NCBI GenBank assembly: GCA_024760545.1
Contig: CP060501.1
Coordinates: forward strand, 744,001 to 808,000
Length of the DNA: 64,000 bases
Source of the DNA: Nitrospira sp.
Lineage (GTDB): Bacteria > Nitrospirota > Nitrospiria > Nitrospirales > Nitrospiraceae
Direction of reading: 5' to 3'
This document shows, one piece after another, positions 53,933 to 63,173 of this stretch. How positions within the stretch are numbered: the stretch's first letter is position 1; every line of letters begins with the position of its first letter. A model generated the notes under the pieces. The model was not told the DNA's origin and made no database searches. It saw only the letters and a list, made by a program, of their open reading frames with translations. The position numbers were made by a program, and so were the translations under genes.

Positions 53933-54943
53933 TCATCGAAGCCCTTGCACGATCACCGCATACCATCCGAGGCCGTCGTATTCCTGATAGCCGAGCGTTT
54001 TGGCATACGCGACCACGTCGTGTTTGTCGTTCACGTAATGGCCTCGTTCACGTCCTTGATGTTGGAGCGCGAAGGGCAACAGTATTCCTTGATCATCGGA
54101 TGCCGCGATCACCCGCAGCTTGTTGTCCAGCAGGATCACGCGGGTACGTTTCCATGCAGCTTCGGATATCGCCGGTTCTTTTTGAACAATAATTCTGGCT
54201 TGCTCTTCCCAATCAAACACCACTCCTAGAACACCGATGATCTTTCCGTTCGGCTTCCCCTCCTTCCGAACGGCGGCGGCATACACCGCGACCAGTTTGT
54301 CGCCGTGGAGTGAGTCATGACCGATGTCGTCGACCACGTACTGGTCGCCGTTCGTCGTCGCCATGGCTTTCTGAAACCACGCGCATCTGGTCGCATCGGC
54401 CCTGGTGACCTTGGGAAACTTCTCCGGGTGCGAGCAGGCCATGATCTTTCCGTCGATTCCGACCAAGACAAGGTTGAGATAGACCGAATAATATCGATTG
54501 ATCAGCCCGAGTCGTTCGGCTGCATGATGGAGAGCAGTTCCATCGGCAGCTTCGAGACCGTTGACCAAGGCTTCATCCATCGCCCACCACCGAACGTCGG
54601 CGGTGCGTTCGTACAGATTGCGTACGATCAACTGCACCAGTGTCTGTGCCATCTCTGAAAGGCGATCGTGTTCTTTATCCATGAATCGCCGATTCAATTC
54701 GCTCGTTTCCTCCCGTATTGAGCTCAATGCTTTGGAAGCGTCGGCGGCTTGCGTGGCCAGGTTTTTCACCTCTGTCGCAACCACGGCAAATCCTCTGCCT
54801 GCATCACCGGCTCTCGCCGCTTCTATGGTCGCGTTCAGCGAAAGAATGGTGATCTCGCTTGTGATTCTTGCGTTCACAAGCCGATGGTCGTCGATCCGAT
54901 TCTCAATGTTGCCGATGATCTCTTTAATATTGAGCTGGTTCAT
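53933..54943 (-). CDS. Soluble chemoreceptor-like protein: N-terminal signalling tip, C-terminal Cache-like sensor
   Basis: 336 residues from the ATG at 54943. Residues 20-65 match the chemoreceptor signalling tip ([38 protein letters not shown]), but the coiled-coil arms are only about 25-40 residues each. Residues 120-336 look like a double Cache sensor ([60 protein letters not shown]). There is no transmembrane segment, so it should be cytoplasmic. The order is reversed compared with ordinary receptors. It lies 85 bases after the PilZ gene. Role and ligand are unknown. Confidence 0.75.
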   Translation of the reverse strand: MNQLNIKEIIGNIENRIDDHRLVNARITSEITILSLNATIEAARAGDAGRGFAVVATEVKNLATQAADASKALSSIREETSELNRRFMDKEHDRLSEMAQTLVQLIVRNLYERTADVRWWAMDEALVNGLEAADGTALHHAAERLGLINRYYSVYLNLVLVGIDGKIMACSHPEKFPKVTRADATRCAWFQKAMATTNGDQYVVDDIGHDSLHGDKLVAVYAAAVRKEGKPNGKIIGVLGVVFDWEEQARIIVQKEPAISEAAWKRTRVILLDNKLRVIAASDDQGILLPFALQHQGRERGHYVNDKHDVVAYAKTLGYQEYDGLGWYAVIVQGLR

Positions 54944-55028
54944 GAACGTTCCCTGGGTTTGTCTCCGCTCGTGCGGTGCCGCCTGGATCCCTCCGTGAGG
55001 CCCGCGGTTTCCATGAACTCTTTTTCTC

Positions 55029-55655
55029 CTAGCCGGGATGTGCACGACGTGCACGCAAGCGTTCCGCCTGTGTGTGGAGGATGTGGCGGATGAGGTGCTC
55101 CTGACCGTCCACGCTGATCTCAACAAACTCTGTGGCCAAATCCCAGCCCTGTCCCTGAGGATTCAGCGTCGATCGGATAACTTGCGCGACAGCATGCACG
55201 GGAGTAAAGGGAGGCAGGATCATCTTGACCGATAATCGGTCTCCGGCGGCGAATTCACGGGAGGACACGAAGCCCACTCCTCCTCCGCTCAGATTGACAT
55301 CCATCAGCCTCGCCATCGCGACACTGGACGGCGCGATCGTCGCGAGAGAGTTGAGGATGACTCCGAGGAGATAGTCGACCTTCATCATCCAAGGCAACAC
55401 CGGTGAGTCCATCAACGATTCGCCGGATCGAGCCAAAAGATCCGCTGTCGGTTTCGTCACTGCCGCCGTGATCGTGTCCGGGGTGGCGCCCCCCTCATCG
55501 ACACCGGTTGCAATCACCGGCTCGTCCACCAGGCGGTATTCCATGAGCACCCGATCCTCGATTCTGATCCATTCACGCCGTTCGTCTACGGCGTGCTTGG
55601 GTTTGGGTGATGAGGGGACGGTCGGTGGTGCCATGGTCATCTTGCTTTCAGGCAT
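55029..55655 (-). CDS. PilZ-domain c-di-GMP-binding protein
   Basis: 208 residues from the ATG at 55655, which overlaps the stop of the upstream gene as TAATG. The PilZ features are an N-terminal Arg cluster ([17 protein letters not shown]) and the [17 protein letters not shown] motif (D-x-S-x-x-G), with a beta-barrel ([35 protein letters not shown]). It should bind c-di-GMP and pass the signal to motility or surface functions. Translational coupling to a degenerate GGDEF protein is notable. Confidence 0.85.
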   Translation of the reverse strand: MPESKMTMAPPTVPSSPKPKHAVDERREWIRIEDRVLMEYRLVDEPVIATGVDEGGATPDTITAAVTKPTADLLARSGESLMDSPVLPWMMKVDYLLGVILNSLATIAPSSVAMARLMDVNLSGGGVGFVSSREFAAGDRLSVKMILPPFTPVHAVAQVIRSTLNPQGQGWDLATEFVEISVDGQEHLIRHILHTQAERLRARRAHPG

Positions 55656-57253
55656 TATGCCGCAAGACTCAGCGAGGCCACGCATGCCAAAGCTGGCGGT
55701 TTCGGCGTATGGAGGACGACACAGTTCCGACCCTGAGCTTTGGCATGATTCAGCGCAGAGTCAGCGGCACCCATCCAATCCGCACAAGACGCAACGGCGA
55801 TGTCGGGAATGGCAGCCAAACCTATGCTGGCAGTGGTACGGACTTGTCCCGCCTCGACTGCAAACAGGTGTTGCTCGATGCGCGCTCGCAACCGTTCCGC
55901 TAGGACACGAGTCTGCCCCCGATCAGTATGCGGAAGGATGACTGCGAATGTGTTGCCCTCGTATCGACCGACAACATCAATATCACGTACCGTGTTTCGT
56001 ATCACCTCGGCAGCCGTCCGGAGCACATGATCTCCGGCTGCGTGCCCAAGACGCTCGTTCACGGTCTTGAAATAATCCAGATCCAATAACAAAAGACAGG
56101 CCGGAACTCCGTAGCGAAGCCCGACTTTCAATTCCCGTGTCAACGCCCCCTCAAACGCATGTCTGTTGAGTATTTCCGTCAGCGGATCACGCATGGCGAT
56201 ATCCTGTGTGCGATGATTCGCGTCGAGATTCTGCAAAGAAAGCGCGAGCGCGGTACCGACAGTATCGAGTAATTGCCGTTCCTGCTGGGTGAGGGGTTCT
56301 ACGCCCCTCTTACGAACGAGGAAAAGACCCGCTTCCTGCCCAATAGCCAAACTACTTTCATGGCTGTTCGCCGGCGCCTCGATCGGCTGCGGTCGTTGAG
56401 ACCCTGAACGTGGTACGAGACGAAGATGCCGCGCGTGCGCGCGCTGATGCGGAGTCGACGGACGAGTACTCTCGGCAGGCAGGCGACCGAGGCGGCGAAG
56501 CAAATAGCGCCGTGCGCGCGCTTCAGGTTCCAGATCTTGGGTATCACACCAGACCCATACTTGTCTGCGGTTTGATCTGGCGATCCCGATCATATCCGTA
56601 TCGACCAAGGTCCGTAACCCGCGGGTCAGCGTTTTGCCGATCCCATTCTCATCACGCGATGCCGCCAGTTCTTCGGTAAGTTGGTGCAGCGCCGAAAGCT
56701 GTCGGCCGTACGATTGCGGTGCACCGCGATCATGTGCCGGTTCCTGTGTGACCCGGGGCCGTTCGCCGGATAGATGCCTCACCTCGCGGATGGCACGCTG
56801 GTACGTCACACCACGCGCTATCGACTCCGTCACTCTGGCCGCAGTGCACGGCCAGGTCAGATAGTCAAACGCACCATCCCGTAACAGCCTGGCAGTTCGA
56901 TCTGAGCCGATGGGTCCGCCGAGCAGAATGATACAGAGGTTGTGTCGCGCCTGGACCATGCGGGCGAGAGACTTACGTGCATCGGCAAAACGGGCGCCGA
57001 TCTGATAGATCACGAGTGTACGGTCATCTGAGGTATCTCGGTCGAGCGAAAAGTCCTTATGCCCATATGATTGGACCGTCACGCCCGGGCCGAGTTTTTT
57101 CCAGATGGACGCTCGAAGGATGATCGGAGCGGCGACAAGTAGAACCGTTGTTGAGGAGGCCGACTCTGGGCGAAGGGAGGAGGCACCGCCCTCCGAGACT
57201 TGTGGGCTGGACAAACGGACAAGGTTGTGAAGCATTTTCACATCGATGGCCAT
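55655..57253 (-). CDS. Pseudo-receiver, GAF-like and degenerate GGDEF protein
   Basis: 532 residues from the ATG at 57253. The N-terminal 150 residues resemble a receiver, but the acceptor Asp and the Lys are missing (LVIYQIGAR, FDYLTWPC). The middle is GAF-like (QLSALHQLTEELAAS to QQERQLLDTVGTALALSLQN). The C-terminal domain is a GGDEF fold (RDPLTEILNRHAFEGAL, LLLLDLDYFKTVNERLGHAA), yet the signature is EGNTF (VVGRYEGNTFAVILP) instead of GGDEF. It is therefore unlikely to make c-di-GMP. It may bind GTP or c-di-GMP, or act as a scaffold. It is encoded between a FliT-like gene and PilZ. Confidence 0.85.
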   Translation of the reverse strand: MAIDVKMLHNLVRLSSPQVSEGGASSLRPESASSTTVLLVAAPIILRASIWKKLGPGVTVQSYGHKDFSLDRDTSDDRTLVIYQIGARFADARKSLARMVQARHNLCIILLGGPIGSDRTARLLRDGAFDYLTWPCTAARVTESIARGVTYQRAIREVRHLSGERPRVTQEPAHDRGAPQSYGRQLSALHQLTEELAASRDENGIGKTLTRGLRTLVDTDMIGIARSNRRQVWVWCDTQDLEPEARARRYLLRRLGRLPAESTRPSTPHQRAHARHLRLVPRSGSQRPQPIEAPANSHESSLAIGQEAGLFLVRKRGVEPLTQQERQLLDTVGTALALSLQNLDANHRTQDIAMRDPLTEILNRHAFEGALTRELKVGLRYGVPACLLLLDLDYFKTVNERLGHAAGDHVLRTAAEVIRNTVRDIDVVGRYEGNTFAVILPHTDRGQTRVLAERLRARIEQHLFAVEAGQVRTTASIGLAAIPDIAVASCADWMGAADSALNHAKAQGRNCVVLHTPKPPALACVASLSLAA

Positions 57254-57272
57254 TGCCCGTTCCTGATTCCGG

Positions 57273-57602
57273 CTATGCTTCAACCGACACGGTCTTGGGC
57301 GTTGAAGCAGCCGCACCAAGTCGCTGACGCAGTCCGTGCAATCGCCGCCTGGTCGCCGCGACCTCGCCCAAGAGCGACGCCATCACGGCTTGAACGATAT
57401 GCGCGCGGTGACGGACTTGTTCATCGAGTTTCAGGAGATCACCGGCATCCCCCATCGGACTCTGCATTGCCTCCAAAAGCACGCCGCGATCTCGGTAACA
57501 TTGAACCACGGCATCCCATCGTCCGAGTTCTGCCGCCTCAACCGCAGACTTGGTCAGTCTCAAGATGTCCGCCTGACATTCACGTCTTGTTGAGATTGTC
57601 AT
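57273..57602 (-). CDS. fliT: FliT-like flagellar chaperone
   Basis: 109 residues, all helical (QADILRLTKSAVEAAELGRW, LDEQVRHRAHIVQAVMASLL). There is no strong motif, but position directly after fliS, with a four-base overlap, and the length agree with FliT, the export chaperone of FliD. The call is mostly from context. Confidence 0.6.
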   Translation of the reverse strand: MTISTRRECQADILRLTKSAVEAAELGRWDAVVQCYRDRGVLLEAMQSPMGDAGDLLKLDEQVRHRAHIVQAVMASLLGEVAATRRRLHGLRQRLGAAASTPKTVSVEA

Positions 57603-57988
57603 ACCCCTGCCATTCGAGCTGGTTGTGCCGCGATTTCACGCCAGCCCTCTCGTAACGTGGTCAAGCACCGCAGTGGGCCATCAAGGTGGTGTGCCTTGTT
57701 GCGGGCGTTCGCCGCGACCAGTTCATTGAGCATGTAGTCGTAAAGCCTGTGCAACGAATGCGCGATCTCGCCGCCCTGCTCGAAATCGAGGACGCTGTTG
57801 AGCTCTCCAATAATGGAAATGGCTCGACCCAAAAACCGCGCTTTTTCTTTCGTGTCGTTCGACTCGATCCCCGCCCGAGCCAGTTCGATCGATTGGATGG
57901 CCGCGTCATAGAGCAGCACGACGATCTGAACTCTCGACGAGGTCATCACCTGGGTCTGCTGATACTGTCTCACATTTTGAGTAAGCAT
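57599..57988 (-). CDS. fliS: Flagellar export chaperone FliS
   Basis: 129 residues with the FliS pattern: NVRQYQQTQVMTSSRVQIVV, LLYDAAIQSIELARAGIESN, ISIIGELNSVLDFEQGGEIA and LHRLYDYMLNELVAANARN. It binds the C-terminal end of flagellin to keep it unfolded before export. It starts 20 bases after the fliD stop. Confidence 0.92.
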   Translation of the reverse strand: MLTQNVRQYQQTQVMTSSRVQIVVLLYDAAIQSIELARAGIESNDTKEKARFLGRAISIIGELNSVLDFEQGGEIAHSLHRLYDYMLNELVAANARNKAHHLDGPLRCLTTLREGWREIAAQPARMAGV

Positions 57989-58008
57989 AGGTCCCTTCCC
58001 TGGACGAT

Positions 58009-59412
58009 TTAGTTTCCTCCTGTCAACGCGGAATTGCTCTGGAGGAAACTAAGCTGACTTTGCTGTTGTTTAAGCAGCCCATCGAGCGCAGCGTACTGTT
58101 GACGGAGCCGCTCTTCATACTGCGCAAGGACATCCTCTTTCCGCGTAATCTCGTCGGTCAGATCCGAGATCTGGTTGGTAAGGCCCTTCTTCCGCAGTGT
58201 CAACGCGCCGGACTCGATGTCATCGAGCGAATCCACCGACACGTTCAGGAGCTGCGCGATCCCGACGCTGTCGGTTTGATTCACAAACAGATCCTTGACG
58301 GCTGTGTAATTTGAACTGAGCGCCGCACTCAGCTTGGCCTCGTCGACGGTCAGTGTGCCGTCGCGCTCCGTTTTAAAGCCGATCTCACCCACTGAGGTGT
58401 AGGTGGTCAATCCCGGCACGACAGAGGAGAGTGCGGTCCTCAATTGGCTGAGCACGGTCCGTACGGTTGGCTCGTTGAAAAAGATCCCGCCCTTCTTGGT
58501 GGTGACGTCATACGTGTTCCGCTCGTTGATGAACTTGACCACCTCATTGTAGGCCGTCGCCAGATCTTTGATATTGGTCTGGACGGCCGCTACATCCCGT
58601 GAGACATTGACCGCGACGGTACTCGAGCCTGTCGTCTTGGCCAGCGTCAATGTTACACCGGCAATGGCATCGGTAATGGTGTTGCTGCTCCGCTGAAACG
58701 TCAGCGGATTCAGATTGGGGTCTCCCACGCTGATAACGGCGTCTTGCGCCGCCTGCAAGGTATCGGTTCCTCCGGTTCCGCTAGCGTTCAGGAAATCGAG
58801 GTCGGTGTCGTCCGCCACAATCGTCACGCCGCTACTGGCGCCTGTACTGGCGGCCGTTAACACCAGCCGGTAGGCGGGAGAGGACTCGCTGCCCGCGTTG
58901 ACGACCGACGCTGTGACACCGGCACCGAGGTCGTTGATGGCGGTTTTAAGATCCTCAATCGTCGCGGTGGCGCCCAGGTTGACGGTTTGATTGCTGCCAC
59001 TGCCGACACGAAACGTAAAGGTCCCGGAGGCACCACTCACAATATCGGTTGTGGTCGACGCGACCGCTTTCGCGGCCTTATTCGTCACCTGATGCGACTG
59101 CGCCAGTTGTGTGACCTTGACGGTATAGCTTCCCTGAACGGCCGTGGACGCGCCCGTGGCTGTGAGTACGGTCGAGTCGCTCGCCGACACGCTGGAGCGG
59201 TCGAAATTGGAAACCAGACGCATTTTATCGGCCGCGCTTTGTAAGGCAATCAACTTTGTGCTCAGCGTGGCGTAATCAGTTGATTTCGAATTGAGGTCGG
59301 CCTTCTTGGTGGTGAGCCGATCGACGGGTGTGTGCGCCGCCTTGACGAGTTGGTCGACGACCTGACCGAAATCCAGTCCGTTCCCAAGGCCGCCAAAACT
59401 TATCGCCGCCAT
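58009..59412 (-). CDS. fliD: Flagellar hook-associated (cap) protein FliD
   Basis: 467 residues. The N-terminus ISFGGLGNGLDFGQVVDQLV and KADLNSKSTDYATLSTKLIA match FliD_N. The centre is a Thr/Ser/Ala-rich exposed domain, and the C-terminus (GIFFNEPTVRTVLSQLRTAL, DEITRKEDVLAQYEERLRQQ, then YAALDGLLKQQQSQLSFLQS) is FliD_C with the terminal coiled coil. It caps the filament and directs flagellin folding. The gene follows flaG by 21 bases. Confidence 0.94.
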   Translation of the reverse strand: MAAISFGGLGNGLDFGQVVDQLVKAAHTPVDRLTTKKADLNSKSTDYATLSTKLIALQSAADKMRLVSNFDRSSVSASDSTVLTATGASTAVQGSYTVKVTQLAQSHQVTNKAAKAVASTTTDIVSGASGTFTFRVGSGSNQTVNLGATATIEDLKTAINDLGAGVTASVVNAGSESSPAYRLVLTAASTGASSGVTIVADDTDLDFLNASGTGGTDTLQAAQDAVISVGDPNLNPLTFQRSSNTITDAIAGVTLTLAKTTGSSTVAVNVSRDVAAVQTNIKDLATAYNEVVKFINERNTYDVTTKKGGIFFNEPTVRTVLSQLRTALSSVVPGLTTYTSVGEIGFKTERDGTLTVDEAKLSAALSSNYTAVKDLFVNQTDSVGIAQLLNVSVDSLDDIESGALTLRKKGLTNQISDLTDEITRKEDVLAQYEERLRQQYAALDGLLKQQQSQLSFLQSNSALTGGN

Positions 59413-59433
59413 TCCATAACCCTCGCGACTGAG

Positions 59434-59796
59434 CTAGGCTTCCTCACTCAGCAACAACCCTTTCGGGCTCGACAGGTACTTGTCCAATTTCAACAGCTCT
59501 TCGGGGGGAATCTGGCGAATCACCTCGCCGGAATTTTGCTCGACCACTTTCACGACTACTCGCTCGGTCTCATCGTCCACTTTGATTTGGAGTCGCGGAT
59601 CCCCCAAAACCAGCATCTCGTTGACCTTCGCCGCAGCCCGATCGACCACGGCGCGATCAGCGGCTTGCTGGGACGTCGACTTATTGTCCGGGGCGCTTGC
59701 CTTCGTGCCCGGCTTTAGCCCTGCGGCAGGCGAGACCTCTTCCTCGCGAACCCGCCCAACGCGTGGATCTGCCTTTGGTGTAACGCTGTGTATCAT
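59434..59796 (-). CDS. flaG: FlaG-family flagellar protein
   Basis: 120 residues from the ATG at 59796, preceded by GGGAGG. The first half is polar and probably disordered. The second half (LQIKVDDETERVVVKVVEQN, SGEVIRQIPPEELLKLDKYL) is the FlaG domain. FlaG affects filament length in other bacteria; its mechanism is not settled. It sits between fliC and fliD. Confidence 0.9.
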   Translation of the reverse strand: MIHSVTPKADPRVGRVREEEVSPAAGLKPGTKASAPDNKSTSQQAADRAVVDRAAAKVNEMLVLGDPRLQIKVDDETERVVVKVVEQNSGEVIRQIPPEELLKLDKYLSSPKGLLLSEEA

Positions 59797-59824
59797 GGCA
59801 GCCTCCCTACGATCCAACGATCGC

Positions 59825-59854
59825 CGCACCCTCTCGTTCATCCGAGAGGGTGCG
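59825..59854 (-). terminator. Hairpin after fliC
   Basis: A perfect 12-bp stem (59825-59836 with 59843-59854, six-base loop) lies about 20 bases beyond the fliC stop and before flaG. It lacks a clear T-run, so it may only reduce read-through into flaG and protect the abundant flagellin mRNA. Confidence 0.6.
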
Positions 59855-59872
59855 ACGCCGATGGCTTATTAC

Positions 59873-60697
59873 TTACCGAAGTAGCGCCAACGCCTGCTGC
59901 GGCAATGAATTCGCCTGCGCAAGTATGGCGATACCTGTTTGCACGAGGACCTGGTTCTTGGTGAACTGAGAAGTCTCATAGGCAATGTCCGCATCGCGGA
60001 TCCGGGATTCGGCCGCGGTGAGGTTCTCGCTGGAGATCTCCAGATTCGCGATCGTGGCTTCGAACCGATTCTGGAGTGATCCATATTCGGCGCGAGCGGT
60101 GGCCACGGCGCTGATGGCGCTGTCGATGTTGCTCAACGCGCTCTGCGCATTGGCCGATGTGGACACGTTCACGCTGCTGATGCCCAGCGCGGAAATCGTC
60201 AGCTGGTTCAGGTCCATCGTCAGCGTGTTCCCCGTGCCGCTCTTGAAGCCCACCTGCATCGTGAAACTGATCGTACTGCCGCTGGTCAAGGCTTGCCCGT
60301 TGAATTCCGTCACCGTTGCGATACGATCGATTTCCGAACGCAACGCCACAAACTCCTGGTCGATGTACGACCGTTCGGTGGCGCCCACCGTTCCGCTGGA
60401 CGACTGCGAAGCCAGTTCGCGGAGCCGGCTCATCAGATTGCCGATCGTGGCAGCCGCACCGTCGGCGATCTGGGTCAAACTGATGCCGTCTGACGAGTTC
60501 CGAACGGCTTGGTTGATGCTGCGAATGTGCGCCCGCAACGTCTCGGACAATCCGAGACCGGCAGCGTCATCCGCGGCACGCGTGATTCGGAGACCGGACG
60601 AGAGGCGCTCGACTGAGCGTCCCAGGCTCCCCGTACTCACGCCTAGATTGCGCTGGGCCGAAATGGATGCAGGATTGTTGTTGACGATAATGGACAT
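59873..60697 (-). CDS. fliC: Flagellin
   Basis: 274 residues from the ATG at 60697 with AAGGAGG upstream. The N-terminal D0/D1 (SIIVNNNPASISAQRNLGVS, VERLSSGLRITRAADDAAGL) and C-terminal D1/D0 (ESRIRDADIAYETSQFTKNQ, VLVQTGIAILAQANSLPQQA, LALLR end) are classical. The central variable region is very short (GSTISFTMQVGFKSGTGNT), so this is a minimal flagellin. The central stretch is rich in Ser/Thr, possible glycosylation sites given the glycosyltransferase genes upstream. A sigma-28-like promoter lies upstream. Confidence 0.95.
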   Translation of the reverse strand: MSIIVNNNPASISAQRNLGVSTGSLGRSVERLSSGLRITRAADDAAGLGLSETLRAHIRSINQAVRNSSDGISLTQIADGAAATIGNLMSRLRELASQSSSGTVGATERSYIDQEFVALRSEIDRIATVTEFNGQALTSGSTISFTMQVGFKSGTGNTLTMDLNQLTISALGISSVNVSTSANAQSALSNIDSAISAVATARAEYGSLQNRFEATIANLEISSENLTAAESRIRDADIAYETSQFTKNQVLVQTGIAILAQANSLPQQALALLR

Positions 60698-60798
60698 TGA
60701 CACGTCCTCCTTGAGACAAAAACTTGATCCAACTCTTCGCCTCCGGCATCCGTGCAGAGGCACATGCCCCGCTCATACCCATGAGCCGGTCTGGTGTC

Positions 60799-60825
60799 TT
60801 ATCGGTAGAGTCGGGCGGGACTTGA
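60799..60825 (-). promoter_or_regulatory. Sigma-28 (FliA) promoter of fliC
   Basis: On the minus strand TCAAGTCC (60818-60825) and ACCGATAA (60799-60806) are spaced by 11 bases; the consensus is TAAAGTTT-N11-GCCGATAA. The -10 differs at one base. The leader before the ATG would be about 95 bases. Confidence 0.65.
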
Positions 60826-60886
60826 GCCGCCCGCCAATTGAGCACGAAGAGACGCTAAGGCTGTACCAACGGACACCAATCTGCCG

Positions 60887-61420
60887 TCACCACGGGATAT
60901 CCAGACGGGGTAGTATTTCATACTCCAACAAATCCGCCAGACGGACCATGTCTTGGGCCGCACGAGCCTCCAACAATTGCTGCACCCATGGCGCCAATGC
61001 AGAGGCGCCGGTTCCCGCTCGCATCGCGACCGAAGCCTGGTCTACGAACTCCAGATAATCTGCCAGCCGGCCCATCCAGGCATCGAGCGGGGAAAGCGGC
61101 GACGGTCCAAATCTCAACTTGGAGATCAAGGCGGTTCCATCGGCGCGTAGCGTCTCGGTGAATTTCCTGATGGACCCCTCGGCAGCCCGCATGAGCTCCG
61201 GCATCGGCTGCGACAACGCCGTGAGCCGTTGGAACCGCATGGCGGGTTCGGCGAGAAACGCCGAATCCAGGTCTCGGTCAGTAATCGTGCGATGATCGAG
61301 CTGCAGCGTGGTCACGATACGCGCGCGGGCATGGGCCCGTTCACTGACTTCCGTCAACACATCCTCCATCGTCAGGGGCGCGTCGACTTCCCAGTGATCT
61401 TGATCCAGCGTGATATGCAT
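60887..61420 (-). CDS. Conserved-looking protein of unknown function upstream of flagellin
   Basis: 177 residues from the ATG at 61420, which has a clear GAGGAG ribosome site. It is acidic and helical after a short beta start (HITLDQDHWEVDAPLTMEDV); LRFGPSPLSPLDAWMGRLAD and EARAAQDMVRLADLLEYEIL are probably helices. I recognise no domain. It lies 13 bases after the GT9 gene and just before flagellin, so it is probably co-transcribed with the glycosyltransferases. A role with flagellar assembly or flagellin modification is a guess from position only. Confidence 0.6.
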   Translation of the reverse strand: MHITLDQDHWEVDAPLTMEDVLTEVSERAHARARIVTTLQLDHRTITDRDLDSAFLAEPAMRFQRLTALSQPMPELMRAAEGSIRKFTETLRADGTALISKLRFGPSPLSPLDAWMGRLADYLEFVDQASVAMRAGTGASALAPWVQQLLEARAAQDMVRLADLLEYEILPRLDIPW

Positions 61421-61433
61421 GGTCGGTCTCCTC

Positions 61434-63098
61434 TTATCTGATACCGGCATACGAAGCGGGCACAATTGGGCTTGGGTTAACGGTATCCGAAACGGACGCA
61501 AGTCGGGAGGCCACAATGCCTATCTCGCGGCGCCAGCGATGATAGGCCGCCGCGTGATGCCGCGCCATCTGTTCCAGTCCTTGCACATTGTCCTGATGCA
61601 GCAGGCGGAGCGCGGCCGTGGTCACTGGCCTTGTGGCCCACGTCGCCGTGCCGGCCATGGCGACTTTCTGACGATCCTCCGCCTGGGTCCGCTGTAGTGA
61701 TTGAACGGCTTGGACAGGAATGGGTGCTTGCCCAATAAGCGTCACGATATGGTCGGCGCGTTGGCAGAGCGTGTCGAGCAGGGGCACCATGGCTCCGATG
61801 CACGCCGATGCCTCCCGGGTATCGGGAGGAAGACCGTTCAATACCGGCAGCCGGCTGGGCTGTCCGGTAAACGACGCATACCATCGGCGTCGCCAGAAAG
61901 CCGCATACCAGGCTATGGCAGCGTCCTCGCGGCCGGAGACGAGCTGGAAACAGCCCAACTGATCGTCGTCGATGCCCGATCGATACAAGCGATAACCAGG
62001 GGCAACCGTGGGCAGCGGCCCTTCCCCCACCACATGTCGCATGACCTCGACGATGGAGTCGATCGGCAAACGGTCCTTACAGGCGTGGTGCGGACAGACC
62101 TGGTCGAACCCGCAGGGGGCACAGTCCAAATCCGGTTGCACAACCCAGTGCCCCGTTCCATACGGGCCGGTTTCCTGAAAATCCACGTGGCCGACAGACA
62201 GATCGATCACCGGAGTCTGGACGCCGACGGCCAAGTGCATCGGTCCTGTGTCGTTCGTGAGCAGCAGCCGGCACCGCGCCAGGAGGGCGGCGAGTTGCGC
62301 CAGCGTCGTCTGACCCACGGCATTCTTGATCGAGCTGCGCCCACCCGCCTCTCGATACGTCCTGATGACATGAGCAACGGTTTCCCGCTCCGATGCGGCT
62401 CCGACAAACAGAATGCCGCCGTTCCAGCGTGCGCTGAAACGGGCCAGCGTCTCGCCGAAATGCTGTGGGCGCCATGCCTTCATGACGTCGCTCGCTCCGG
62501 CTTGTACCGCAATCCATTTGGCGTCCGGTCGTTCCGGGTTGGACAAAAAGCGCTGCGCCCAGTCTCCGCTTTCGGCCGGTGCCGTCACATGCAGCGGCGC
62601 AAACGAGCCGGGCCGGCTCCCAGCCAGCGCATAGACATCGACGAGGTTGAATCGATTGATCCGGCGGATCTGGTGAATGTCGGTAAAGTAGGCCATCCAG
62701 GGATTGTCGATGACCGTGCCCCCATCCCACGCGCTCCGCGCCCCACGGATATCCGGAGCGCCGACGTAGTCAGCCAGCAGCGCGCTCGGACGGTTGAACG
62801 TGAGGTTGATGATGCGGTCATAGCGGCGCTCGTGCAGATCTCCGGCCCATGCCGCGACTTCTCGATACAGCGCGACGGTATCTTTGACGCAGGCGCGGCT
62901 TTCGTCGATTAACGCATGGAAATCATAGGCGATGATGTCGCGCAATCCATTCAGCATGGAGGCCACCGGCGCGAATTGCCGATCCACCACCAGGTCCACT
63001 GCCACACCCGGCCATTCTTCTCGAAGGCGAGCCAACAGCGTGCCCATTTGCACGAGATCTCCCATGCGGGTGATGTTTACAATCAACACTTGCTTCAT
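61434..63098 (-). CDS. Glycosyltransferase family 9 (heptosyltransferase-like) with C-terminal extension
   Basis: 554 residues from the ATG at 63098 with AGGG upstream. Residues 1-340 are a GT9 enzyme: VLIVNITRMGDLVQMGTLLA, IINLTFNRPSALLADYVGAP, IAVQAGASDVMKAWRPQHFG, LLLTNDTGPMHLAVGVQTPV and the Cys-rich DCAPCGFDQVCPHHACKD. About 180 more residues with no recognised motif follow. Family enzymes transfer heptoses or related sugars. Beside flagellin and a CgeB-like enzyme it may glycosylate flagellin rather than lipopolysaccharide. Confidence 0.87.
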   Translation of the reverse strand: MKQVLIVNITRMGDLVQMGTLLARLREEWPGVAVDLVVDRQFAPVASMLNGLRDIIAYDFHALIDESRACVKDTVALYREVAAWAGDLHERRYDRIINLTFNRPSALLADYVGAPDIRGARSAWDGGTVIDNPWMAYFTDIHQIRRINRFNLVDVYALAGSRPGSFAPLHVTAPAESGDWAQRFLSNPERPDAKWIAVQAGASDVMKAWRPQHFGETLARFSARWNGGILFVGAASERETVAHVIRTYREAGGRSSIKNAVGQTTLAQLAALLARCRLLLTNDTGPMHLAVGVQTPVIDLSVGHVDFQETGPYGTGHWVVQPDLDCAPCGFDQVCPHHACKDRLPIDSIVEVMRHVVGEGPLPTVAPGYRLYRSGIDDDQLGCFQLVSGREDAAIAWYAAFWRRRWYASFTGQPSRLPVLNGLPPDTREASACIGAMVPLLDTLCQRADHIVTLIGQAPIPVQAVQSLQRTQAEDRQKVAMAGTATWATRPVTTAALRLLHQDNVQGLEQMARHHAAAYHRWRREIGIVASRLASVSDTVNPSPIVPASYAGIR

Positions 63099-63117
63099 GT
63101 TCAAGCCCTAGAAAGAC

Positions 63118-63170
63118 GAGCTTCGAACTTCCGTTTCATGATCACCGAGAAACCCGAGACGAGAAACGTT
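63118..63170. repeat. REP-like GTTTC/GAAAC element between glycosyltransferase genes
   Basis: CGTTTCATG followed by repeated GAGAAAC words resembles the arms of the inverted repeat at 36367-36463. The pairing is imperfect. Confidence 0.4.
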
Positions 63171-63173
63171 GAT

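Noticed and set aside
60814-60835. GC-rich hairpin upstream of fliC as a terminator of the preceding gene
   Set aside because: The stem is only six base pairs, has no T-run and overlaps the sigma-28 promoter, so the promoter is the better reading.
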